From Xanthomonas sacchari (lineage in GTDB: Bacteria; Pseudomonadota; Gammaproteobacteria; Xanthomonadales; Xanthomonadaceae), in contig NZ_CP132343.1 in assembly GCF_040529065.1 (NCBI RefSeq), positions 2,666,001 through 2,730,000 on the forward strand: a DNA stretch of 64,000 bases. Reading direction: 5' to 3'. The notes beneath the pieces were generated by a model. The model did no database searches. It saw only the letters and a list, made by a program, of their open reading frames with translations, and had not been told where the DNA came from. The stretch's first letter is position 1. Each line of letters starts with the position of its first letter. Shown one piece after another: positions 59,701 through 64,000 of this stretch. A program made the position numbers and the translations under genes.

Positions 59701-62700
59701 GCACGCACCTGCGCCAACAGCGCCGCCACACTCGGGTCGCCGTCCAGGTCCACGCGCAGGGCCAGGGTGTTGGCGAAGAAGCCGATCAACGGCTCGATCT
59801 CGGCGCGTTGCCGGTTCGCCACCGGGCTGCCGATCACCACCTGGTGCTGGCCGCTCAGCCGCCCCAGCAGCGCCGACCAGCTGGCCAGCAGCGTCATGAA
59901 CAGCGTGGTGCCGTGGCGCTGCGACAGCTGCTGCAGTTGGACACTGAGCGACTGCGGTACCCGCACCGCCACGCGGGCGCCCCGGTAGCGTTGCACCGCC
60001 GGCCGCGGCTGGTCGGTCGGCAGCTCCAGCAGTGCCGGTGCATCACGCAACTGGTCCTTCCAGAACGCCCGTTGTTCGTCCAGCACAGTCCCCTGCAACC
60101 AGCGCCGCTGCCAGGCCGCATAGTCCGCATACTGCACCGGCAGTGCCGGCAAGGGATCGGCCGCGCCGGTCAGGAAGGCGGCATACAGCGCGCTGACCTC
60201 ACCCACCAGTACCCCGATCGACCAGCCATCGGAGACGATATGGTGCTGGGTCACCAGCAACACGTGCTCCTGCGCAGACAACACCAACAGGCGGCCGCGG
60301 ATCAGCGGGCCCTGCGCCAGGTCGAACGGCGCGCCGGCCTCGGCCAGGCGCAGTTCTGCGACCGCCGCCTCCTGCTCGGCCCCCTGCAGATGGCGCAGGT
60401 CGTGCTCGATCAACTGGAAGCCGCTATCTGCCGGTGCGATCACCTGTCGCGGTTCGCCCTCCACGCTGGCGAAGGTGGTGCGCAGGCTCTCGTGCCGCGC
60501 CACCACGCGGTCCAGGCTGCACTGCAGCGCGGTGCGGTCCAGCATACCGCTCAGCCGCAGCGCGGCCGGGATGTGATAGGCCGCGCCCGCAGCATGATCG
60601 AGTTGATCCAGGAACCACAGCCGCTGCTGCGCCCACGACAGCGGCAACGTCCCCTCCCCCCGCTCCACCGGCTCGATCGCCTCCTGCGTCGTGGCGCCGG
60701 CAGCGGCCACGCGTGCGGCCAAGGCGGCCAGCACCGGATGGGCGAAGACCTCGCGCAATGCCAGTTCCACCCCCAGCGTCGCACGCACCCGGGTCACCAG
60801 GCGCACCGCCAGCAACGAGTGCCCGCCCAGCTCGAAGAAGTGGTCCTGCCGCCCCACCCGCTCCAGACCAAGCAGTTCCTGCCAGATCGTCGCGAGTGAC
60901 TGTTCGATCTCGCCCACCGGCGGCATGTAGTCGCTGCTCGCCAATGCCGCCCGGTCCGGCACCGGCAATGCCTGACGATCCAGCTTGCCATTCGGCGTCA
61001 GCGGCAAGCTCTCCAACATCACGAACGCGCTGGGCACCATGTACTCGGGCAAGGCCTGCGATAGCGCATCGCGCAGCGACGCCACCGCCAACGCATTGCC
61101 GGCGTCGGGCACCACATAGGCCACCAGCCGCTTGTCGCCCGGCACATCCTCGCGTGCGAGCACCACTGCCTCGCGTACGCTCGCGCACGCCGCCAGCCGC
61201 GCCTCGATCTCCCCCAGCTCGATGCGGAACCCGCGCACCTTCACCTGGAAATCGTTACGCCCCAGATACTCGATGTTGCCGTCCGGCCGCCAGCGCCCCA
61301 GATCGCCGGTGCGGTACATGCGGGCATCGCGATCGGACGCAAACGGATCGGCCAGGAACCGCTCGGCCGTCAGCTCCGGGCGGTTCAAGTAGCCGCGGGC
61401 CACACCGGCACCGCCGATGTACAGCTCGCCGATCACCCCGATCGGTACCGGCTGACCCTGCGCATCCAGCACGTACACCTGCGTATTGGCGATCGGCTTG
61501 CCGATATGGCCAACGAACCCGGTCTCCCGCGTCATCGTCGTCCAGGTCGAGTAGGTCGTTGTCTCCGAAGGACCGTACAGGTTCGCCACCACCTGCGCCT
61601 GGCTTGTCGCAAACACCCGCTCCACCAGCGCTCGCTTCAGCGGCTCGCCGGCCAGGTTCACCGTCGTCACCGAGGCCGGCAGGTCCGCGCCGTCCAGCAC
61701 CGCGGCCATCGCCGAAGGCACCGTGTTGACCAGCGTCGTCCCATCCAGGGCCTGCCCCGCCGACACCAGGTCCGCAACCAGCCGCACGCTGCGGCCGCTG
61801 CTCAGCGGCACGAACAACTCGAACACGGCCAAGTCGAAATTGATCGACGTCGACAACAGCGTCGTGGCCAACTGCTCGGCACTGAAGCTGGCCTGCGCCC
61901 AGGCCACCAGGTTGACGGCGTTGGCATGCGCGAGCATCACCCCCTTGGGCCGTCCGGTGGAGCCGGAGGTGTAGATCACGTAGGCCAGATGCCGCGCACT
62001 CAGACCAGCCACGACCGGATCGTGTGCCGGCTGGCGGGCCAGTGCGGCATCGTCGTCCACGGCCACGATTGCCACGGCCCTCTCGTCGCCGCCGAGAGCA
62101 CGCACCGTGTCGACCAACCGCGCCTGCGTCAGCAGCGCCACCGGCTCGGCATCGGCCAGCATGTAGGCCAGCCGCTCGGCCGGATACGCCGGATCCAGCG
62201 GCACGTAGGCACCGCCGGCCTTGAGGATCGCCAGGATCCCCACCACCATCTCCACGCTGCGCGGCAGGCAGATCGCCACGCGCGTATCCGGTTGCACGCC
62301 CAGTGCGATCAGGCGGTGCGCCAGCTGGTTGGCACGGGCGTTCAATGCACCGTAGCTCAGCTGCTGGTCCCCGCACTCCAGGGCCAGCGCCTGCGGCTGC
62401 CGCGATGCCTGCGCCTGGAACAAGGCATGGATCGGCGTGTTCTGCGGAACATCCATCCGCGTCGCGTTGAACGTGTGCAATACCTGCTCGCGTTCCTCCG
62501 GCGATAACAACGGCAGGCGCGAGACGGCTTGCGTGTCGTCACTCACCATCGCCGCCAGCAGCGTCTGCCACTGGCCCAGCAACCGCTCCATGCGCGCCGG
62601 CTCGAACAGGTCGGCCGCATACACCAGCCCACCGACGAGCCCATCCGGCGTCTCGCTCAGCGCCAGCGACAGGTCGAACTGCGCGCTCGGCGTGCCCGTC

Positions 62701-64000
62701 TCCAATGCAGCCAGACGCAGGCCGGGCAGCTGCAACGCCCCCTCGCCGGGGGTGTTGTTCAAGCTCAGCATCGCCTGGAACACCGGGCTGTGACTCAGGC
62801 TGCGCACCGGCTGCACCGCTTCGACCACCTGCTCGAACGGCAGATCCTGGTGCGCATAGGCGCCCAGCAGCCTGGCACGCACCTGCGCCAACAGCGCCGC
62901 CACACTCGGGTCGCCGTCCAGGTCCACGCGCAGGGCCAGGGTGTTGGCGAAGAAGCCGATCAACGGCTCGATCTCGGCGCGTTGCCGGTTCGCCACCGGG
63001 CTGCCGATCACCACCTGGTGCTGGCCGCTCAGCCGCCCCAGCAGCGCCGACCAACTGGCCAGCAGCGTCATGAACAGCGTGGCGCCGTGGCGCTGCGACA
63101 GCTGCTGCAGTTGGGTACTGAGCGCCTGCGGTACCCGCACCGCCACGCGGGCGCCCCGGTAGCGTTGCACCGCCGGCCGCGGGTGGTCGGTCGGCAGCTC
63201 CAGCAGTGCCGGTGCATCACGCAACTGGTCCTTCCAGAACCCCCGTTGTTCGTCCAGCACAGTCCCCTGCAACCAGCGCCGCTGCCAGGCCGCATAGTCC
63301 GCATACTGCACCGGCAGTGCCGGCAAGGGATCGGCCGCGCCGGTCAGGAAGGCGGCATACAGCGCGCTGACCTCACCCACCAGTACCCCGATCGACCAGC
63401 CATCGGAGACGATATGGTGCTGGGTCACCAGCAGAACGTGTTCCTTTTCGGCGAGAACCAGCAAGCGGCCACGCACCAGCGGGCCCTGCGCCAGGTCGAA
63501 CGGCGCGCCGGCCTCGGCCAGGCGCAGTTCTGCGACCGCCGCCTCCTGCTCGGCCCCCTGCAGATGGCGCAGGTCGTGCTCGATCAACTGGAAGCCGCTA
63601 TCTGCCGGTGCGATCACCTGTCGCGGTTCGCCCTCCACGCTGGCGAAGGTGGTGCGCAGGCTCTCGTGCCGCGCCACCACGCGGTCCAGGCTGCACTGCA
63701 GCGCGGTGCGGTCCAGCATACCGCTCAGCCGCAGCGCGGCCGGGATGTGATAGGCCGCGCCCGCAGCATGATCGAGTTGATCCAGGAACCACAGCCGCTG
63801 CTGCGCCCACGACAGCGGCAACGTCCCCTCCCCCCGCTCCACCGGCTCGATCGCCTCCTGCGTCGTGGCGCCGGCAGCGGCCACGCGTGCGGCCAAGGCG
63901 GCCAGCATTGGGTGGGCGAAGACCTCACGCAATGCCAGTTCCACCCCCAGCGTCGCACGCACCCGGGTCACCAGGCGCACCGCCAGCAACGAGTGCCCGC
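47715..64000 (-). CDS. NRPS D, first in order, 5' end outside window
   Basis: This is the upstream synthetase: 5428 codons are visible and the frame is still open at the right edge inside a carrier domain (GHSLLAVRL), so at least one more module precedes. The complete modules, with approximate A-domain coordinates and by-eye codes, are: D1 60960-62430, DLFNNALTYK (Ala). D2 57780-59250, DSALIAEVWK (no match I can name). D3 54590-56080, DVQFVAHVVK (Pro type). D4 51370-52870, DVEHNTTVTK (close to a Dab code I recall from syringomycin-type synthetases). D5 48110-49590, DMKDLGMVDK (Glu/Gln). C domains before D1-D4 are of the L-L type with HHIVSDG. The one before D5 is dual E/C (GILFHHLL, GGDIY, HHIVCDH), so Dab should become D-Dab. 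All visible A domains end with the NGKLDR lysine motif. The C-terminal tail (ELERMQRELDSLSEEELREML) is a likely docking helix. Confidence 0.95.
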   Translation of the reverse strand, partial: GHSLLAVRLVTRVRATLGVELALREVFAHPMLAALAARVAAAGATTQEAIEPVERGEGTLPLSWAQQRLWFLDQLDHAAGAAYHIPAALRLSGMLDRTALQCSLDRVVARHESLRTTFASVEGEPRQVIAPADSGFQLIEHDLRHLQGAEQEAAVAELRLAEAGAPFDLAQGPLVRGRLLVLAEKEHVLLVTQHHIVSDGWSIGVLVGEVSALYAAFLTGAADPLPALPVQYADYAAWQRRWLQGTVLDEQRGFWKDQLRDAPALLELPTDHPRPAVQRYRGARVAVRVPQALSTQLQQLSQRHGATLFMTLLASWSALLGRLSGQHQVVIGSPVANRQRAEIEPLIGFFANTLALRVDLDGDPSVAALLAQVRARLLGAYAHQDLPFEQVVEAVQPVRSLSHSPVFQAMLSLNNTPGEGALQLPGLRLAALETGTPSAQFDLSLALSETPDGLVGGLVYAADLFEPARMERLLGQWQTLLAAMVSDDTQAVSRLPLLSPEEREQVLHTFNATRMDVPQNTPIHALFQAQASRQPQALALECGDQQLSYGALNARANQLAHRLIALGVQPDTRVAICLPRSVEMVVGILAILKAGGAYVPLDPAYPAERLAYMLADAEPVALLTQARLVDTVRALGGDERAVAIVAVDDDAALARQPAHDPVVAGLSARHLAYVIYTSGSTGRPKGVMLAHANAVNLVAWAQASFSAEQLATTLLSTSINFDLAVFELFVPLSSGRSVRLVADLVSAGQALDGTTLVNTVPSAMAAVLDGADLPASVTTVNLAGEPLKRALVERVFATSQAQVVANLYGPSETTTYSTWTTMTRETGFVGHIGKPIANTQVYVLDAQGQPVPIGVIGELYIGGAGVARGYLNRPELTAERFLADPFASDRDARMYRTGDLGRWRPDGNIEYLGRNDFQVKVRGFRIELGEIEARLAACASVREAVVLAREDVPGDKRLVAYVVPDAGNALAVASLRDALSQALPEYMVPSAFVMLESLPLTPNGKLDRQALPVPDRAALASSDYMPPVGEIEQSLATIWQELLGLERVGRQDHFFELGGHSLLAVRLVTRVRATLGVELALREVFAHPVLAALAARVAAAGATTQEAIEPVERGEGTLPLSWAQQRLWFLDQLDHAAGAAYHIPAALRLSGMLDRTALQCSLDRVVARHESLRTTFASVEGEPRQVIAPADSGFQLIEHDLRHLQGAEQEAAVAELRLAEAGAPFDLAQGPLIRGRLLVLSAQEHVLLVTQHHIVSDGWSIGVLVGEVSALYAAFLTGAADPLPALPVQYADYAAWQRRWLQGTVLDEQRAFWKDQLRDAPALLELPTDQPRPAVQRYRGARVAVRVPQSLSVQLQQLSQRHGTTLFMTLLASWSALLGRLSGQHQVVIGSPVANRQRAEIEPLIGFFANTLALRVDLDGDPSVAALLAQVRARLLGVYAHQDLPFEQVVEAVQPVRSLSHSPVFQAMLSLNNTPGEGALQLPGLRLAALETGTPSAQFDLSLALSETPDGLVGGLVYAADLFEPARMERLLGQWQTLLAAMVSDDTQAVSRLPLLSPEEREQVLHTFNATRMDVPQNTPIHALFQAQASRQPQALALECGDQQLSYGALNARANQLAHRLIALGVQPDTRVAICLPRSVEMVVGILAILKAGGAYVPLDPAYPAERLAYMLADAEPVALLTQSALAEKVQHLDPTADVTRVAVDDATLALQPVHDPVVAGLSARHLAYVIYTSGSTGRPKGVMIEHRQLVASTLARTNAYAGYERFLLLSSIAFDSSVAGIFGTLLEGGTLVVLERDAGHDPQAIARDINRHCITTLLCVPSLARLILEQMEESHERSLKEIIVAGEVCPPALQRMTERFVPELALYNEYGPTEATVWATLHRTQVGLVCDPMPIGRPIANTQVYVLDAQGQPVPIGVIGELYIGGAGVARGYLNRPELTAERFLADPFASDPDARMYRTGDLGRWRPDGNIEYLGRNDFQVKVRGFRIELGEIEARLAACAGVREAVVLAREDVPGDKRLVAYVVPDAGNALAVASLRDALSQALPEYMVPSAFMMLESLPLTPNGKLDRQALPVPDRAALASSDYMPPVGEIEQSLATIWQELLGLERVGRHDHFFELGGHSLLAVRLVTRLRATLGVELPVHSVFVAPMLAALATVIAAASRASHAIIPLTDRTRPLPLSWAQQRLWFLDQLDAAAGAAYHMPTALQLSGQLDLAALQSSLDRIVARHESLRTTFVSVEGEPQQVIAPPDSGFALITHDLRGLDAAAQDAAVSELRLAEAGAPFDLAKGPLIRGRLLALSAQEHVLLVTQHHIVSDGWSIGVLVREFSALYAAFHIGASDPLPALQIQYADYAAWQRIWLQGDLLQEQIAFWRGQLQGAPALLELPTDRPRPATQRYAGDRIPVRVDVDLFSALHALSQRHGATLFMTLLASWSVLLARFSGQDQVVIGSPVANRARAEIEPLVGFFVNTLALRVDLREDPSVAALLAQVRTTTLAAYAHQDLPFEQVVEALQPARSLSYSPIFQAMLGLNNTPADGEPALPGLSLAVLDNPQNTAQFDLALSLSEAAGGLAGELTYATDLFDRQTMERLLGCWRAVLNAMVADDRQTVCRLPILPEVERETVLVRFNATQAEYPYRQPVHAEFEAMAAQQPDAIAVEHAGQRLTYGALNRCANRLAHRLIALGVRPDDRVAICMERCPELVVAVLGALKAGGAYVPLDPAYPAERLAYLLQDSAPSVVVTQPSIALPLAASVPRLHLDAQGLEELTGQPESNPLPRAIGSDHLAYVIYTSGSTGKPKGVAMPHRALRNLLAWQQGAYPGACLPERVLQFSALGFDVAFQEIFHTLGTGGCLLLVDDAIRQDPFELLRFLQAQQVQRIFLPFVALQGMAAAAQQSGTTTPALRGVVTAGEQLFANPAIRAFFDANPGCRLHNHYGPTETHVVTALTLAEEPARWPALPPIGKPIANVRIYLLDAHGAPVPIGVTGELHIGGDALARGYLHRPELTAERFLADPFSDMPHARMYRTGDLGRWRADGTIEYLGRNDFQVKIRGFRVELGEIEARLAACTGVREAVVLAGEDATGDKRLVAYVVPEASIAPSASALREVLSQALPEYMVPSAFVTLESLPLSPNGKLDRRALPTPDQAAVVSHAYVAPQGELEQAIAALWEELLGLERVGRQDHFFELGGHSLLAVRLVTRLRAALGIELPLREVFAQPVLARLAARVAGAGAATQDAIVPVDRSGTLPLSWAQQRLWFLDQLDPAASAAYHIPVALHLSGSLDRVALQASLDRLVARHESLRTTFTSVEGTPQQFIAAADAGFLLISHDLRERGAAAQSAAVAEFSTNEAHAPFDLARGPLIRGRLLQLSDEEHVLLVTQHHIVSDGWSIGVLVGELSTLYAAFRQGEPDPLPTLSVQYADYAAWQRRWLQGPAQQDQLAFWKEHLRDAPALLELPTDRPRPAVQRYAGDEVEVRLSAARVAELNTFSRRHGVTLFMTLLTAWTALLSRLSGQDDIVVGTPVANRPRAEIEPLVGFFVNTLALRVGVQADPTVVELLERVKAATLGAYAHQDLPFEQVVEALQPERSLSHSPLFQVSLDLQNTPQHAFHLPGLTLVAQETRSPTSQFDLSLALLEEGDAIRGVLKYATDLFDRERIVRLASHFDLLLQALVSDPQLRVSELPLLTDAERHQLLVAFNDTVRPYPRDLCIHHLFEAQVAAQPHAIAVRDHGQQLSYAELNRQANRLAHRLIELGVKPDTRVAICAERNAWMVIGVLGILKAGGAYVPLDPAYPAERLAYILEDSRPLVLLTHAGLDDIAQRASSGHAQIPLLTLDRDRTLVQQPVHDPLVADLTPRHLAYVIYTSGTTGLPKGVMVEHRGLVNYIFDAVRLFGIVPSDTVLQQNSLNFDVSVEEMFPALCGGATLLPTSRIFGTAGEDAGPALTVVHITAAHWHTLVTEWQRDPDKAHRDLHHLRLLNVTGDALSTQKLQAWDALRPASLKLINTYGPTETTVTCTAAYVQYDALNETMASATIGRPVANTQIYILDAALQPVPLGVAGEIYIGGDGVTRGYLNRDALTAERYLRDPFSTMPGARMYKSGDRARYRQGGHIEFLGRNDFQVKVRGFRVELGEIEARLAAAAGVREAVVVAQKGASDEKRLIAYVVPQDGVAPTVGALREALSKDLPDYMVPSAFVTLEALPLTPNGKLDRKALPAPDLGAVANRVYEAPVGEVEQAIATIWQEVLGLEQVGRQDNFFELGGHSLLVIGMIERLRRSGLSADVRSVFMAPTLSALSAHLLQASPAIVRGAVPHNLITPSTTAIVPELLPLVNLTQAEIDRIVGGVPGGTSNVQDIYPLAPLQEGILFHHLLESGSGGDIYLLCTMVAFDGRARLDAFLDALQQVIDRHDILRSAVHWEELTKPVQVVQRRAVLPVHELMLSADAPAQAQLLALTDPRRVRLDLRQAPILAAYVARDPATGEWLLALLNHHIVCDHIAQDQILSEIQAVLQGQQATLPAPKPYRDFIARTLAVSEAEHEAYFRAQLGDVDEPTAPFGVLDVQAESAGEVHEARLRLDDALALRLREVARQQGVTPSVLFHLAWAQVLARCSGRDDVVFGTVLSGRLQETEGTEHVVGMFINTLPIRLQLAELGVAEAVRETHRRLSALLLHEQMPLAVTQRCSGIQPPLPLFTALLNYRHNYDHDSAEAQAWSGVRVVSDEIRTNYPLTMSVDDFGRGFALVVQCSARIDPQRVVHYLGTAVTALVAALETQPTFAVRALQVLPSAERSQVLHGFNATQAAYPQQALIHGLFAAQAARQPDAPAVECDGQMLSYGELNRRANRLAHRLIGLGVRPDERVALCTERSVDLVVGVLGILKAGGAYVPLDPAYPAERLAYMLADSAPMAVVTQATLYAQLPMLASAAAPVLVLEDLAHDAATATHDPVVPGLHARHLAYVIYTSGSTGQPKGVMVEHRSAVNFWQVMTRTTHRQCPANARVALNAAFSFDMSLKGLLQLLSGHCLVLIPQALRANAAALVGFLEQQRIDAVDSTPSQLEAWLAAGLLAPGARRPRSVLLGGEAIGPHLWERLRASTQVGFHNMYGPTECTVDATIEDVAASTGGPAIGKPIANARIYLLDAQGQPVPIGVAGEIHIGGVGVARGYLHRPELTAQRFLDDPFAQEAGARMYRTGDLGRWRADGTLEYLGRNDFQVKVRGFRIELGEIEARLVACAGVREAVVLAREDVPGDQRLVAYLVAEVGVELSAAALRETLAQALPEYMVPNAFVTLEALPLTPNGKLDRKALPVPGQAAVASRAYEAPVGEVEQAIATIWQELLGLEQIGRQDNFFELGGHSLLVMQLVIRIREQFQVDVVLRALFERPTLMELAAAVDELQKTVFLGDELERMQRELDSLSEEELREMLDRESIND
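47932..49648 (-). repeat. NRPS module repeat, copy 3 (module D5)
   Basis: Aligns with 38076-39792 at an offset of 9856 bp with scattered single-base differences. It is shorter than the other two because the preceding domain is a dual E/C domain with a different end. Confidence 0.75.
57671..58306 (-). repeat. 0.64-kb repeat of A-domain C-terminus and carrier (module D2)
   Basis: Aligns with 60863-61498 of module D1 at an offset of 3192 bp without indels. With the preceding repeat it brackets a non-matching core of 660 bp in D2 against 642 bp in D1. The C-terminal A-domain part is also shared with both modules of synthetase A (about 21811-22310 and 24985-25484). Confidence 0.75.
58967..60826 (-). 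repeat. 1.86-kb repeat of C domain and A-domain N-terminus (module D2)
   Basis: Aligns with 62141-64000 of module D1 at an offset of 3174 bp with only scattered differences. It stops abruptly where the substrate-binding core of the adenylation domain begins. Confidence 0.75.
60997..64000 (-). repeat. 3.0-kb NRPS repeat, copy in synthetase D
   Basis: Partner of 21811-24814 in module D1. The match continues to the window edge, so the true repeat is longer than 3.0 kb. Both copies have the same orientation and reading phase. Confidence 0.8.

Overview
The window reads as chromosomal DNA of a Xanthomonas-type gammaproteobacterium. The evidence is the high GC of the long genes, the Xanthomonas-like small proteins and H-NS-family protein, and a giant non-ribosomal peptide synthetase (NRPS) locus of a kind I recall being reported from this genus without a known product. 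The species cannot be fixed from the sequence alone. About three quarters of the window is one NRPS locus on the minus strand; the left quarter is an accessory patchwork.

Left part (1-9.7 kb). A truncated conserved gene runs off the left edge, followed by about 1.2 kb of frame-broken remnants. Then come an AT-richer pair (a possible PIN-like protein and a HEPN protein with an RX4H motif), a ParC-like plasmid-partition protein and a strong palindromic terminator. Next is an exported Rhs/YD-repeat protein with a variable C-terminal tip, translationally coupled to a small lipoprotein that is probably its immunity factor. An H-NS-family protein closes this part.

Transposition part (10.2-15.7 kb). 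An XRE regulator and an unknown 262-aa gene diverge from a palindromic operator. They sit beside a tniA-tniB-tniQ transposition operon (DDE transposase, AAA ATPase, TniQ target-site factor). A pair of direct repeats beyond tniA may belong to the element's end. No resolvase or TnsA nuclease is visible.

NRPS part (15.7-64 kb, all minus strand, gaps from overlap to about 85 nt). In transcription order there are four synthetases, called D, C, B and A here. They are followed by a stand-alone type II thioesterase, a SyrP-like Fe(II)/2-oxoglutarate hydroxylase, a CmlA-type di-iron beta-hydroxylase and a diaminobutyrate aminotransferase. Synthetase D is cut by the right edge. Thirteen complete modules are visible. 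Reading specificity codes by eye and assuming collinearity gives: (unseen start) - Ala - X - Pro - D-Dab - Glu/Gln | D-Glu/Gln - Val - Glu/Gln | D-aromatic - Asn/Asp - Glu/Gln | aliphatic - Ala, with release by the terminal thioesterase. D residues follow from three dual epimerization/condensation domains. The aminotransferase would supply Dab, and the two hydroxylases would modify carrier-bound residues. No MbtH protein, exporter or regulator of the locus lies in the window; they would have to lie beyond the right edge or elsewhere.

The synthetase DNA is mosaic. A 1.77-kb tract occurs three times, and a 3.0-kb tract occurs in both the first and last synthetases. One pair of adjacent modules appears to differ by replacement of only the substrate-selecting core of the adenylation domain.
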